From Amorphus orientalis (GTDB lineage: Bacteria; Pseudomonadota; Alphaproteobacteria; Rhizobiales; Amorphaceae), in NCBI RefSeq assembly GCF_030814015.1, contig NZ_JAUSUL010000001.1, forward strand, positions 648,001 through 712,000: a stretch of DNA of 64,000 nucleotides. The letters are read 5' to 3'. Shown here piece after piece: positions 16,528-25,136 of this stretch. The translations under genes and the position numbers were made by a program. The notes under the pieces are model-generated. The model had not been told where the DNA came from and did no database searches. It saw only the letters and a list, made by a program, of their open reading frames with translations. The first letter of the stretch is position 1. Every line of letters starts with the position of its first letter.

Positions 16528-17544
16528 TCAGCGGGTGGGCTTCAGCTCGCGCGGAATATTGATCCCCGCCTCATTGTAATAGCGCATGGCGCCCGGATGG
16601 AGCGGAATCGTGGTCGCACGGAACGGGTCGGCCGGATCGATCTGGTCCAGAAAGCCGATCGTCTCCGTATAGACGTCCAGATTGTCCCAGAATGTCCTGG
16701 TCAGCGCGTGGGCGAGCTCGTCGTCCATGTCCGCGCTGACCGCGAACGCCATCGGATTGGCGGGCAGGTCGAGCGGACCATCCATTTCCACGGGGCCGTT
16801 ATAGGCCTCGGGAGAGAGGGTTGCGTTCACCTGGCCGGTCCGGCGCAGATAGACGTTCCATGCCTCGCTGGCGACCACGTCCGGCGGCACGCCCAGAATA
16901 CGGATCGGTCGGGAGGCGGCGAGCTCATCAACGGCGGCAGCTCCGCTCGGCAGGGCAATGACGAGCACGTCCACCGTGTCATCCCGGAACGCCTGGATCG
17001 CCGCGGCCCATCGAAGACGCACCGGCTCGTAGTCCCGGAACGGCTCCAGGTCGCCCGCGAGACGGAGCAGTCCCTCGATCTGCTGGTTGGCGGCGCCGGC
17101 CGGCGGGCCCACGAAGACCCGCTTTCCCTTCATGTCCGGCCACTCACGGACGTCGGATCGAGCCCAGACGATCGGCTGATAGATCCCGGCGGGAAACAGG
17201 AACAGCGATCGCAGCGCCTGAGACGCCTCGCTGGCCTGCTCGGCGGCGGTCCGGAACGGGCCGTCGCCCCGGCTCATGGCGATGAAGGTGAGGGGCGGGA
17301 CGATGGCGGCGTCGATCTCTCCGGCGGCGAGGCGCAGAGCGGAGCGGGTGAGGGTCCGGTTCGGTTCGATCCTGAGGTCGATGCCCTCGGCCCGCAGCGT
17401 TTCCGCCAACATCTGCGGAACCAGATTGGTCATGCTGGCGGCGTTGCCGGTCTCCATCTCCACTGTCTGGGCCCGTGCCGCACCCGCGGCGATCAGGAGC
17501 AGAAGTATCACCCGCGTGACCGCTGACGCGATTCCGGTCCTCAT
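16528..17544 (-). CDS. TAXI-type TRAP transporter solute-binding protein
   Basis: This 338-residue periplasmic binding protein has a signal peptide (about 1-25, ending AARA). It shows the TAXI-family features TGNAASMTNLVPQMLAETL near the start of the mature protein and the later GIYQPIVWARSDVREW, GKRVFVGPPAGAANQQIEG and HPGAMRYYNEAGI. Family members deliver substrates such as glutamate or other organic acids to a membrane TRAP permease. No permease gene is visible nearby, so it is an orphan receptor here; its partner may be elsewhere or it may act as a sensor. The ligand cannot be predicted. Confidence 0.85.
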   Translation of the reverse strand: MRTGIASAVTRVILLLLIAAGAARAQTVEMETGNAASMTNLVPQMLAETLRAEGIDLRIEPNRTLTRSALRLAAGEIDAAIVPPLTFIAMSRGDGPFRTAAEQASEASQALRSLFLFPAGIYQPIVWARSDVREWPDMKGKRVFVGPPAGAANQQIEGLLRLAGDLEPFRDYEPVRLRWAAAIQAFRDDTVDVLVIALPSGAAAVDELAASRPIRILGVPPDVVASEAWNVYLRRTGQVNATLSPEAYNGPVEMDGPLDLPANPMAFAVSADMDDELAHALTRTFWDNLDVYTETIGFLDQIDPADPFRATTIPLHPGAMRYYNEAGINIPRELKPTR

Positions 17545-17718
17545 GCCTGCCTCCCGGCGACCGTATGACGGCGTTCAAGGGTTGAAAGAGTAGCAAGAAG
17601 CGCACGCATGGGAAGCGCCAATCGACTTGGCCGGTGCTGATCGCTACCGGGGCTTGCCGAGGATGTGGGGCCGCTGGATGCGCTCGTCCCGGCAGAGGGT
17701 GCGCGGTCGGGAGCCCTC

Positions 17719-17853
17719 ATGCGCGAGCATGAACGGAGCCCGCTGGACAAGCTGGAAGACCTGTGGGAGCGGGTCCCTTCGCCGGAGACCCTGGAAACCG
17801 CCTGGGAGGCCTGTCGCCTTGGATACGCATGCCGTGCAGCTGAGCAGCAGTGA
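17719..17853 (+). CDS. Possible small protein overlapping the next gene
   Basis: An ATG at 17719 after CGGGAG opens a 44-residue frame (start MREHERSPLDKLEDLW, then SPETLETAWEACRLG) that reads like a compact, acidic helical protein rather than a shadow frame. Its last 35 bases overlap the next small gene in another frame, so the pair could be translationally coupled. No family is recognised. Evidence is limited to composition and the plausible ribosome site. Confidence 0.4.
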   Translation: MREHERSPLDKLEDLWERVPSPETLETAWEACRLGYACRAAEQQ

Positions 17854-18067
17854 AGTCGCCCGCCTGAAGGCCGCTCTGTCCGATCGGCCGCCGGGCGAAT
17901 TTCACTTTCCCGAGATCTACGGGTCCGGCTGGGAGGAACTCTGGATCGGCGACAAGGTGAAGACGGGCCGCGCCTTCCTCAATGCCGTGCGCAGCGGTGT
18001 CTTCCCGGGCGTGGAGGACACCGGGCGCAAGGCCGGCGGCGGGCGGCTCTATCGCTGGCGGGGCTGA
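17819..18067 (+). CDS. Small single-domain protein resembling DUF1413
   Basis: A TTG at 17819 preceded by GGGAGG starts an 82-residue product. Its central part (FHFPEIYGSGWEEL, KTGRAFLNAVRSGVFPG, then GGGRLYRWRG) resembles the single-domain DUF1413 family, small proteins of unknown function in bacterial and mobile-element contexts. An open frame extends upstream to 17627, but its residues are Arg/Trp/Ser-rich and look non-coding, so the short form is preferred. It overlaps the preceding 44-residue frame by 35 bases. Confidence 0.55.
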   Translation: MDTHAVQLSSSEVARLKAALSDRPPGEFHFPEIYGSGWEELWIGDKVKTGRAFLNAVRSGVFPGVEDTGRKAGGGRLYRWRG

Positions 18068-18223
18068 GCACAAGGCGGGACGAAACCGCGACCATCAGCG
18101 GACAGGGTTACCTGAGGCTTAATCCTTGGTCCGCGCTCAGCGCATTGCTGCGTTGCAGCATTGGCTGCTCCATATCGTCCGATTTGCAACTATCTCTGTT
18201 CGCGAAGGGGAGACACATCAACC

Positions 18224-18240
18224 GTCCGCAAGACGCGGAC
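18224..18240 (+). other. Stem-loop in the DUF1127 leader
   Basis: GTCCGC (18224-18229) and GCGGAC (18235-18240) form a perfect 6-bp stem with a 5-base loop, 21 bases before the DUF1127 start codon. It may influence translation or give rise to a leader RNA. Confidence 0.4.
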
Positions 18241-18261
18241 AACCAAGAAGATCAAATCGTT

Positions 18262-18630
18262 ATGACCTCTTATCGCCCTCTCACCTCCGCTGAGCTTCTC
18301 GAGATCGAGAACGCCGCTCATGCCATGCGCGCCGACCAGTTCGCCCGGCTCGCCCGTGCCGCCGGCCGCGCTATCGCCGCCCCGGTCCGTAAGGTTGCCG
18401 CGTTCCTGGTCGAGCTGCACCGCACCCATGTCACCTTCAGCGAGCTGTCCGCGCTGAACGACCGGGAACTGCGGGACATCGGCCTGACCCGCGCGGATAT
18501 CCCGGCGGTTGCGTCCGGTCACTATGTCCGTCCCAGCGAGCTGGCTCCGGCTGCCGCCGTTCCGGCACACCAGGACAACACGGCTCCGGCGATCGCGCCG
18601 ACCGACGAAGACTACAAGATCGCGGCCTGA
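18262..18630 (+). CDS. DUF1127-domain protein
   Basis: This 122-residue protein contains a DUF1127 domain at about 43-82 (LVELHRTHVTFSELSALNDR, then ELRDIGLTRADIPAVASG), preceded by a helical N-terminus and followed by a Pro/Ala tail. DUF1127 proteins are small Arg-rich regulators in alphaproteobacteria that in some species affect RNA turnover and phosphate or stress responses. The ATG at 18262 has no strong Shine-Dalgarno at normal distance (AAGAAG is about 12 bases upstream). A leader hairpin lies just before it. The gene is monocistronic. Confidence 0.85.
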   Translation: MTSYRPLTSAELLEIENAAHAMRADQFARLARAAGRAIAAPVRKVAAFLVELHRTHVTFSELSALNDRELRDIGLTRADIPAVASGHYVRPSELAPAAAVPAHQDNTAPAIAPTDEDYKIAA

Positions 18631-18860
18631 TCCCGGCGCCCGTCTGCGGCGCCGGTCCTCCTCTGCCGTGATCGGCATGGCGTCCGACCCTCCCGGTCGG
18701 CGATCCTCCATCCGGACGTCCGCCCGCAAGGGCGGCGTCCGGGGACAATCCGCCTCCCGTGCGGGCCTTTTCCCCCCTCGATCGCGTTTTCCCGCGGGGC
18801 CCGGCTTCACGAAACGGACATGACCGGCTCCTATTGGCAGTGTGGAAGCCTCCACAGCCG

Positions 18861-20351
18861 ATGGACCTACGGTCGCGTGTCATGGCCGACGCCGAAGCGC
18901 TCCTTGCCGACATCACCCGCCTGATCGATCAGGTCCGATCCGACGCGAAGGCGATATCGGACGGCTGGCAGGCCTTTCCGGTCTCTGCCGAGTTCGCGCC
19001 GAGCGTGGACAATCTCGCGGCCTATGTTGCGTTGCGTCATCACGATCTGCGCGGCATCCAGCGCGGGCTGATGTCGATCGGCCTTTCCTCCCTGGGCCGG
19101 CTTGAAAGCCGTGTGCTTCCGACGCTGATGGCGGTGCGGGCGACCCTTGCCGCTACCCTCGGTCAGGAGCGGGCCCCGTGCGCCGACGCGGCGTTCTTCG
19201 CTGGCGAGACCCGTCTGCGCGCTCGCGCGGACGCCCTGTTCGGACCCCGGTCCGAGGCCCATCCCACCGCCCGTCTGATCACCTGCCCGAGCGAGGCGGC
19301 CGACGACCCGTCCTTCATGCGTGCGCTTGCCGAGCGCCGGGTCGATGCCATCCGGATCAACTGTGCCCACGACGACGCCCCGGCCTGGGAGGCGATGATC
19401 GCGCACGCCCGCGCGGCGGAGGCGGAAACCGGGCACCGGATGCGGGTGTTCATGGATCTCGCCGGGCCGAAGATCCGCACCGGCGGCGTCGCGCTCGCCG
19501 AGGACATCAAGCGGATCCGCCGCGACCAGAGGATCGCCATCGTCGCGCCGGGCGGCCTGAAGGCGCCGGAGCCTGCCGGCTGGGCCGCGGCCGTGGAGTG
19601 CACCCATGCCGGCGTCGTCGGCATGGCGCGGCCGGGCGAGCGGGTCTTCATCGACGACGGCAAGATCGGTGCGGTCGTCGAGACCGCAACGGACGGCATG
19701 CTGGTGGCGCGGGTGACCCGGTGCGATCCGGACGGCGCCAAGCTGAAACCGGAGAAGGGGATCAACTTCCCGGATACCGAGCTGACCATACCGGCGCTGA
19801 CCGCCAGGGACCGCGCGGATCTCGCCTTCGTCGCCACGCATGCGGATGCGGTCGAATATTCCTTCGTGCAGAGCACCAGCGATGTGGCCGCGCTTCAGGC
19901 GGCACTCGAGGACGTGCGGCCGGCCGGCCGGGAGGCGCTCGGCCTCGTCCTCAAGATCGAGACGGCGCGGGCGGTGCGCAATCTGCCGGGCATCGTGGTG
20001 GCGGCCGGCGGGCGCCAGCCGGTTGCGATCATGATCGCTCGGGGAGATCTTGCCATCGAGATCGGCTTCGCCCGGCTCGCCGAGATCCAGGAGGAAATCC
20101 TGTGGATCGGCGAAGCGGCCCAGGTCCCGGTGATCTGGGCGACCCAGGTGATGGAGCACTTCGTCAAGAAGGGCATGCCCAACCGCGCCGAACTGACCGA
20201 TGCGGCCATGTCGGTGCGCGCGGAGTGCGTGATGCTCAACAAGGGTCCGTTCCTGCTCGACGCCCTGGAAGAACTGGACGGCCTGCTCGCCCGGATGAGC
20301 GGGCACTATCGCAAGAAGACACCGCAGTTGCGGAGACTTGCCAGCTGGTGA
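18861..20351 (+). CDS. Pyruvate kinase-like protein with N-terminal extension
   Basis: The 496-residue product has a pyruvate-kinase barrel: substrate/metal motif DLAGPKIRTG, the B-domain region around FIDDGKIGAVVET, GINFPDTELTIPALT, KIETARAV and the active-site region IMIARGDLAIEIG, ending with PVIWATQVMEHFVKKG. It departs from the classic enzyme in three ways. About 125 extra residues sit at the N-terminus, the usual RLNFSHG is RINCAHD, and the C-terminal regulatory domain appears missing. It may be a pyruvate kinase variant or a related phosphotransferase. ATGs at 18861 and 18882 are both possible starts. Confidence 0.75.
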   Translation: MDLRSRVMADAEALLADITRLIDQVRSDAKAISDGWQAFPVSAEFAPSVDNLAAYVALRHHDLRGIQRGLMSIGLSSLGRLESRVLPTLMAVRATLAATLGQERAPCADAAFFAGETRLRARADALFGPRSEAHPTARLITCPSEAADDPSFMRALAERRVDAIRINCAHDDAPAWEAMIAHARAAEAETGHRMRVFMDLAGPKIRTGGVALAEDIKRIRRDQRIAIVAPGGLKAPEPAGWAAAVECTHAGVVGMARPGERVFIDDGKIGAVVETATDGMLVARVTRCDPDGAKLKPEKGINFPDTELTIPALTARDRADLAFVATHADAVEYSFVQSTSDVAALQAALEDVRPAGREALGLVLKIETARAVRNLPGIVVAAGGRQPVAIMIARGDLAIEIGFARLAEIQEEILWIGEAAQVPVIWATQVMEHFVKKGMPNRAELTDAAMSVRAECVMLNKGPFLLDALEELDGLLARMSGHYRKKTPQLRRLASW

Positions 20352-20372
20352 GCGCGCAAGCGGTCCGGCCTG

Positions 20373-21554
20373 CTACCAGCCGTCGCCGCGGATCGCTTCG
20401 AGCTCGGTCCGCATCTTAGCCGCTGCGCTTGCCGCGTTCGTTTCGCCGGCCAGGACGTCGTGGACGCCGGCGCGGAAGATTTCCGACACCTTGTCATAGG
20501 AGCGTCCCGTCACGGTGGAGGGACGGGCGACGGGTTGCACGCCCTGCAGCGCGGCAAGGAACGGCGCGCGCGCGACAAGGTCCGGGTCCTCGTAGAGTGC
20601 GGGGCGGGTCGGTGCATAGGACGCTTCGATGGCGCGGTCCTTCTGCAGGCGGGCGGACGTGAGATACCGCACGAGGTCGGCGGCGGCTTCCGGATTGGCG
20701 GAATCCCGGGAAACGCCGAGCTGCCATCCGCCCAAGGCCGCGGCCGGGGCGCCGTCCCCTTCGTGGGGCAAGGGGGCGATCCCGACACTGCCGGCGACCG
20801 CGCTCATGGGCGAATTGAGAAGTGTCCAGGCGTAGGGCCAGTTGCGCATGAAGACCGCGTTGCCCTCCTGGAACGTATAGCGGGCTTCTTCCTCGTCGAA
20901 ATCGAGCACCGCTTCGGGAACGATATCGCCGATCCAGCCGGCGGCGCGGTCGAGGGCAGCGATTGCCCGGTCGTTCTCGATGGTGACCGTTCCGTCCGGT
21001 CCCACGATCCTACCGCCGCCGCTGCCGGCGATCCATTCCAGCGCGCTGCAGGTCAGGCCTTCGTAGTCGCGACCCTGGAAGACGAGGCCCGACACCTGCA
21101 ACCGGCCCGCCGCGCGCTCCCCGGACTGGATGACCCGGGCCGTTTCAACCAGGTCTTCCCAGCTTTGCGGCACCTCGAACCCGTACTTCGACAGCAGGTC
21201 GCTGCGGAAATAGAGGAGCCCGGTGTCCATGAACATCGGCATGGCCTTGAGTTCCCCGCCGACGGTGTTGTTGGCGATGATGGACGGGAAATGGGCGTTC
21301 GCCTCGTCGGCGAGATAAGGCGTGAGATCCATCAGCGCGTCGGCCAGCAGGCCCGGCCAGACCACGTCGATCAGAAACACGTCGATCTTGCCGGTCCCGT
21401 CGCGGATCACGGCCTCGTAGATGCCCAGACGCGCCTCGGGGTCGTTCGGCATGGGAAAAGTGAGCACGGTGTTGCCGGTCTGCTCCGCCCAGAGTTCGGC
21501 CGAGGTCTTGCAGTCCTCGTATTCGATACCGACGGCGCCACAGGCGAGCGTCAC
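20373..21554 (-). CDS. ABC transporter sugar-binding protein, signal peptide out of frame
   Basis: The 393-residue frame matches extracellular solute-binding protein family 1 (maltose/trehalose-type). It has FLIDVVWPGLLADALMDLTP, the Trp-rich sugar-site region AVFMRNWPYAWTLLN near 235-250, and GGWQLGVSRDSANPEAA. The frame opens only at GTG 21554, after the expected signal peptide. The natural ATG at 21649 overlaps the GH8 stop (ATGA) and reads MRKVTHLAGTARTLAAA, then runs into a stop. The missing hydrophobic part (LLAAALAPAASAAT) sits in the next frame. A one-base deletion near 21590-21597 would explain this, as would a sequencing error. No permease genes are adjacent. Confidence 0.8.
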   Translation of the reverse strand: MTLACGAVGIEYEDCKTSAELWAEQTGNTVLTFPMPNDPEARLGIYEAVIRDGTGKIDVFLIDVVWPGLLADALMDLTPYLADEANAHFPSIIANNTVGGELKAMPMFMDTGLLYFRSDLLSKYGFEVPQSWEDLVETARVIQSGERAAGRLQVSGLVFQGRDYEGLTCSALEWIAGSGGGRIVGPDGTVTIENDRAIAALDRAAGWIGDIVPEAVLDFDEEEARYTFQEGNAVFMRNWPYAWTLLNSPMSAVAGSVGIAPLPHEGDGAPAAALGGWQLGVSRDSANPEAAADLVRYLTSARLQKDRAIEASYAPTRPALYEDPDLVARAPFLAALQGVQPVARPSTVTGRSYDKVSEIFRAGVHDVLAGETNAASAAAKMRTELEAIRGDGW

Positions 21555-21645
21555 CGTCGCCGCCGAGGCAGCCGGGGCGAGGGCGGCTGCGAGAAGGCGG
21601 CTGCGGCCAGGGTGCGCGCCGTGCCGGCAAGATGCGTGACTTTCC

Positions 21646-22749
21646 TCATCGCGACCGCCTCGCCTGGGACTCGGTTGCCGGAAAACACTCCGGATTGTTG
21701 GCGAACAGGGCGGCGATCATCATCAGATGAAGGCTCGCATCGAAATAGTTGTCGAAATTCATCCGGATGTTCGCGGGCTCGGCCGGCGTTCCCGTCTGCC
21801 GGCAGTAGAGCAGGTCGTGGGCCAGCTCGTAGGACCCGCCCCAGAACCGGTCGATCTTGGAGAAATCGCTGACGCGGAATTCGAACACCGGTCCGTGGCG
21901 GGGGTTGCCCCAGACCGTGTTGAGGATGTCGGAGGTCTTCTGGTGGGTCATGTCGGCCTGCAGAAGATACATGGGAATGCGCACGGCATCGTAGCTGAAC
22001 TTGGGCTTGAAGCCCCGGGCCGGGTTGGGCTCGCCATGACTGTTGATGGCCGTCCAGTCCGACGGCGGATGGATCATGTCGTCCAGGATGCGCAGGCTGT
22101 CGTGATAGACGGTCTCCCAGGGGTGCTGCGGCGCCAGGCCCTCGAACATCTGCAGCGTGATCGGGATGAAATAGCTCATGTTGACGATGGCGACCGGGTT
22201 GTGCCGGGTCGGCCGGGCCCACTCGCCGGGCAGGAGCAGCGTGTAGCCGCCATAGTTCAGAATCAGCTTCCGGCCGACCGTGTCGGCGATGATTTCGGCG
22301 TCGCGCGCATAGATCGGGTCGTTCCACCGGATCGCCGCCAGCGCCAGCGCCGTGCCCATGAACAGCTCGCCGTCGGTGGCGTTGTTGCGGTCGGTGATGC
22401 CGCGGCCGGGCTCGTACTTCCAGGAAAAGAGGCCGTCGGGCCGCCGCATGCGCGTCTTCGCGAAATTCCAGATCCGGTCGAAGGTGGGCCGGTCATCGCC
22501 CAGGAGCGCGAGCATCATCCCGTAGCCCTGGCTTTCGGAATGGGTGATGCCGTTGTTCTGGGGGTCGTAGACCCGGCCGTCGTCCTTGATGAAGGATTCC
22601 CGGTAGACCAGGAACGCGGCCTCGAACCATTCCTGGGTCTGGGCGTCGAGCTGGCCCAGATAGGGCCGGAACGCCGGCGCGCCATCCGAGGCCCGCAATG
22701 GCCCGGCGAAAGAGAGGACAACCAGAACGATCAGCGATAGATGGCGCAT
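21646..22749 (-). CDS. Glycosyl hydrolase family 8 (endoglucanase-like)
   Basis: This 367-residue secreted enzyme has a signal peptide (about 1-20, ending GPLRA). The GH8 core includes THSESQGYGMMLAL near 70-83, in which the Glu is the expected proton donor, WKYEPG near 110, NATDGELFMGTALALA near 123-138, and FSYDAVRIPMYL near 250. GH8 enzymes cleave beta-1,4-glucans, chitosan or xylan. The fold resembles BcsZ of cellulose synthesis loci, but no bcs genes are in view. Its stop overlaps the ancestral start of the sugar-binding protein gene, so hydrolysis and uptake of an oligosaccharide were probably co-expressed. Confidence 0.87.
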   Translation of the reverse strand: MRHLSLIVLVVLSFAGPLRASDGAPAFRPYLGQLDAQTQEWFEAAFLVYRESFIKDDGRVYDPQNNGITHSESQGYGMMLALLGDDRPTFDRIWNFAKTRMRRPDGLFSWKYEPGRGITDRNNATDGELFMGTALALAAIRWNDPIYARDAEIIADTVGRKLILNYGGYTLLLPGEWARPTRHNPVAIVNMSYFIPITLQMFEGLAPQHPWETVYHDSLRILDDMIHPPSDWTAINSHGEPNPARGFKPKFSYDAVRIPMYLLQADMTHQKTSDILNTVWGNPRHGPVFEFRVSDFSKIDRFWGGSYELAHDLLYCRQTGTPAEPANIRMNFDNYFDASLHLMMIAALFANNPECFPATESQARRSR

Positions 22750-23121
22750 CTTCCAGGCCCTGATGGCCGCCGGTGTATGGTTTGGAAATGGGGCCGGAGA
22801 TCAGGAAGGAAAGGGGGCGGGCGCCTGTTCCCGCAAAGATTGAAGCGGAAGTCCAGGCCGTAAGTTCTTCACACCCTGAATTCCAAGGGATTCCGATCGC
22901 GCCGTCGCCGGCGGCGTGCCGAAGAAATGCGCTGGGCCGATGGTCGTGTGGCTCGACAGACGTGGCGGAGGGCCTGCAGCTGAGCTTGCGGACGGACGAG
23001 CAATGGCAAAGGTGGCGGGCACCTGCCCGCAAATCGAACAAACCAATTCCGACAGAGCGGCGGGAATTGGTCAGCTTTGCTGCAAGGTGTGGGTAATCAC
23101 CTACCTCATCGAGCCAACCCT
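22750..23121. other. Gene-free stretch between GH8 and tetR genes
   Basis: These 372 bases hold the upstream region of the GH8 gene and the trailer of the tetR gene. They contain the tetR terminator-like dyad at 23038-23071 and another small hairpin, GCGGGC-ACCT-GCCCGC, at 23015-23030. No protein-like frame or clear promoter hexamers were recognised. Confidence 0.5.
23038..23071 (-). terminator. Terminator-like dyad after tetR
   Basis: ACCAATTCC (23042-23050) and GGAATTGGT (23063-23071) are perfect 9-bp inverted arms with a 12-base spacer. On the minus strand the hairpin is followed by TTTGTT, about 50 bases after the tetR stop. Confidence 0.5.
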
Positions 23122-23757
23122 TCAGGTCGGTGTCGTCTCACCCCGATGGTCCGGCGCCTTGAGTGCATGCTCTATCATATCGACCAACTGAACGCCGGCT
23201 TTTGCGATATCGAACTGAGGGTCAGCCTGCCAGCTGTCTATGATCCCGCAGATTCCAGCGGCGATCAGCAGACTCGCATGTTCCGGTGCGACGTCTCGTC
23301 GGATTTCACCTGCCTGAATGCCATCCTCGATGTGCCGTGTCAGGAGTTCAAGCGTCTCGTCGCGCAACTCCGCAATGTCTTCTGACAGAGCACGCTCGCG
23401 CCGCCCATCAGCCAGTACGATCTGGGAGGCGAGGCCGCGCGTCGGGTCTGCTTCCAACTGCGCCAACACCGCGCGTGTGATATCGAGAACCGCGACCAGC
23501 CCCGATACACGGCTTGCAGCCGAAAGCGTTCGATCGAACTCGATCGCCACGTGGGAAGCCAGCGCCTTGAGATACTGTTCCCGCGACCCGAAATGATGGG
23601 CCGGCAGTCCGCGGCTGTAACCGGCGCTCTTGCCAACTTCCGTTAGGGTCAGCTTTTCCGGGCCATACTGAGCAACCAGACGCACTCCGGCAGCGAGCAT
23701 GCGTTGCTCCGATTCGTCACGACGCTCCTCCTGTGTCCTGCGCGTCCGGCTACTCAT
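23122..23757 (-). CDS. TetR-family transcriptional regulator
   Basis: The 211-residue product has a TetR N-terminal HTH (about 8-60; LAAGVRLVAQYGPEKLTLTE, then SAGYSRGLPAHHFGSREQYL) and a divergent ligand-binding C-terminal domain. The ATG at 23757 follows GTGAGG; a further upstream start at 23793 would overlap the quinone oxidoreductase stop. It lies 33 bases downstream of that gene on the same strand, so the pair is probably an operon. The dyad upstream of the oxidoreductase (24755-24771) is a likely operator for autoregulation. Confidence 0.88.
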   Translation of the reverse strand: MSSRTRRTQEERRDESEQRMLAAGVRLVAQYGPEKLTLTEVGKSAGYSRGLPAHHFGSREQYLKALASHVAIEFDRTLSAASRVSGLVAVLDITRAVLAQLEADPTRGLASQIVLADGRRERALSEDIAELRDETLELLTRHIEDGIQAGEIRRDVAPEHASLLIAAGICGIIDSWQADPQFDIAKAGVQLVDMIEHALKAPDHRGETTPT

Positions 23758-23789
23758 TGAGTTGGACCTCACCGTTACCCGTTTTCCCG

Positions 23790-24731
23790 TCAAGACGGCC
23801 TGAGTACAACCTTGCCGAATTTTCTCCCGGACTCGAGTATCTTGTGTGCACGAACCGCCTCATGAAGCGGTAGTACTTCTGCAACAAGGGGCCGGATCTC
23901 TCCGCCAGCCGACTTCGCAAAAATTTCGGTTGCCGCGGATAGCACGTCGTCTTGAGGGACAGAATCGAGACTGAGGAAAGAATATGTAGGCGATCTTGAG
24001 AATCCCTGCAGCAGGGCGCCGCCGATGTCTGCAGGCGGGAATCCGGCGGCAGCGCCGTTTATGACATAGCGCCCGTTGGGCGCTAGCGTCCGAATGAGCG
24101 AAGGGACAGCTTCGCCAGCCACGGGATCAACGATGACATCGAAAGGGCCCTCCGGCTCAGGATCGGTGCCGCGTCGCAACACGTGCCGGACGCCCAGCGC
24201 AGCGACACCCTCTGATGCATCCGCATTGGTAACGGCTGTTACCACCGCTCCCGCTTCGGCGGCCATTTGTGCGGCCATTGCGCCGATACCGCCACTGGCA
24301 CCCCGAACCAAAATGGATTCGCCGGGGCGAAGCCTCGCCTGTCTGATGCTGAAGTGCGCCACAAGCGCGTTTGTGCCCAAGGCCACAGCTGCCTCGGCAG
24401 ATACCCCTTCCGGCAGTACGACCAACCGGCTGGAACTGGCGACGAACTGCTGGGCATAGCCGCCTTGGCCCTGAGCGAAAACCAGTTTGCCGACCAGGCG
24501 TTCGTCGGCGCCCGCACCAACAGATGCGACACGGCCAGCTACCTCCAGCCCCGGAATGTATCCGGGAGCTGAAACTCCCAACAATCCCTGCCGTTGTAGG
24601 ACATCCACGAGCCCTACCCCTGCCGCCTCCACATCGATGACGACCTCGCCGTCCCCAGGCCGCCGGTCCGGGAGGTTGGCAAGGGACAGCTGCTCCGCAG
24701 AGCCAAATTCATTCACCACAATCGCTTGCAT
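23790..24731 (-). CDS. Quinone oxidoreductase-type zinc-independent dehydrogenase (MDR family)
   Basis: This 313-residue medium-chain dehydrogenase-like protein begins MQAIVVNEFGSAEQL, with the GroES-like fold (GYIPGLEVAGRVASVGAG near 60-77) and an NAD(P)-binding motif ILVRGASGGIGAMAAQMA near 140-157. No structural zinc cysteines are present, so it belongs with NADPH:quinone oxidoreductases and enoyl reductases. It would reduce a quinone or reactive carbonyl with NADPH. The ATG at 24731 follows AAGGAG. It is co-transcribed with the tetR gene downstream, suggesting induction by a xenobiotic or stress compound. Confidence 0.88.
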   Translation of the reverse strand: MQAIVVNEFGSAEQLSLANLPDRRPGDGEVVIDVEAAGVGLVDVLQRQGLLGVSAPGYIPGLEVAGRVASVGAGADERLVGKLVFAQGQGGYAQQFVASSSRLVVLPEGVSAEAAVALGTNALVAHFSIRQARLRPGESILVRGASGGIGAMAAQMAAEAGAVVTAVTNADASEGVAALGVRHVLRRGTDPEPEGPFDVIVDPVAGEAVPSLIRTLAPNGRYVINGAAAGFPPADIGGALLQGFSRSPTYSFLSLDSVPQDDVLSAATEIFAKSAGGEIRPLVAEVLPLHEAVRAHKILESGRKFGKVVLRPS

Positions 24732-24754
24732 CACGAGACTCCTTTTTAAATTTG

Positions 24755-24771
24755 CTTGTATAGCTAACAAG
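24755..24771. promoter_or_regulatory. Putative TetR operator upstream of the oxidoreductase gene
   Basis: CTTGT and ACAAG arms flank a 7-base centre, 24 bases before the start codon. On the minus strand the dyad overlaps a possible promoter (TTGATT, 15 bases, TATACA). The position fits repression by the TetR protein of the same operon. Confidence 0.5.
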
Positions 24772-25136
24772 TATGTTAATCAAGAACAAGGTCGGGACCA
24801 GCCCGACGTCACAGGACCGACGGCGTACGAGGAACCGCAATTGACGCATGAGCGAAAGGCGGGGGATCCGCAGCGGGCGTATTCGTTTATTGCCGGAGGC
24901 GGCAGATTTGCCCCGCCTGACTCCACAGGGAACCAGCCCGCTTTCGGCCCAAACCGGACGGCTTTTGTCTTGTAAGTCGTTGTCAGCCAGACGAAAAAGG
25001 CCGATCGGCCGCCCATTGCCGTTTCGATTCCGACCGCAAGGATGGGCGCCGATCACGTTCTGGCGGGTTGCGGGATCGGGCCGGTCGGGACTTCAGACCT
25101 TGCGACAGGCAGCGATGCCCGCCGCCGAAGGGGGCG
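24772..25136. other. Gene-free stretch between the oxidoreductase and autotransporter genes
   Basis: These 365 bases separate two minus-strand genes. The first part carries the distal promoter region of the oxidoreductase operon; the remainder is downstream of the autotransporter. Small open frames here look like noise, and no hairpin terminator was recognised. Confidence 0.4.
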
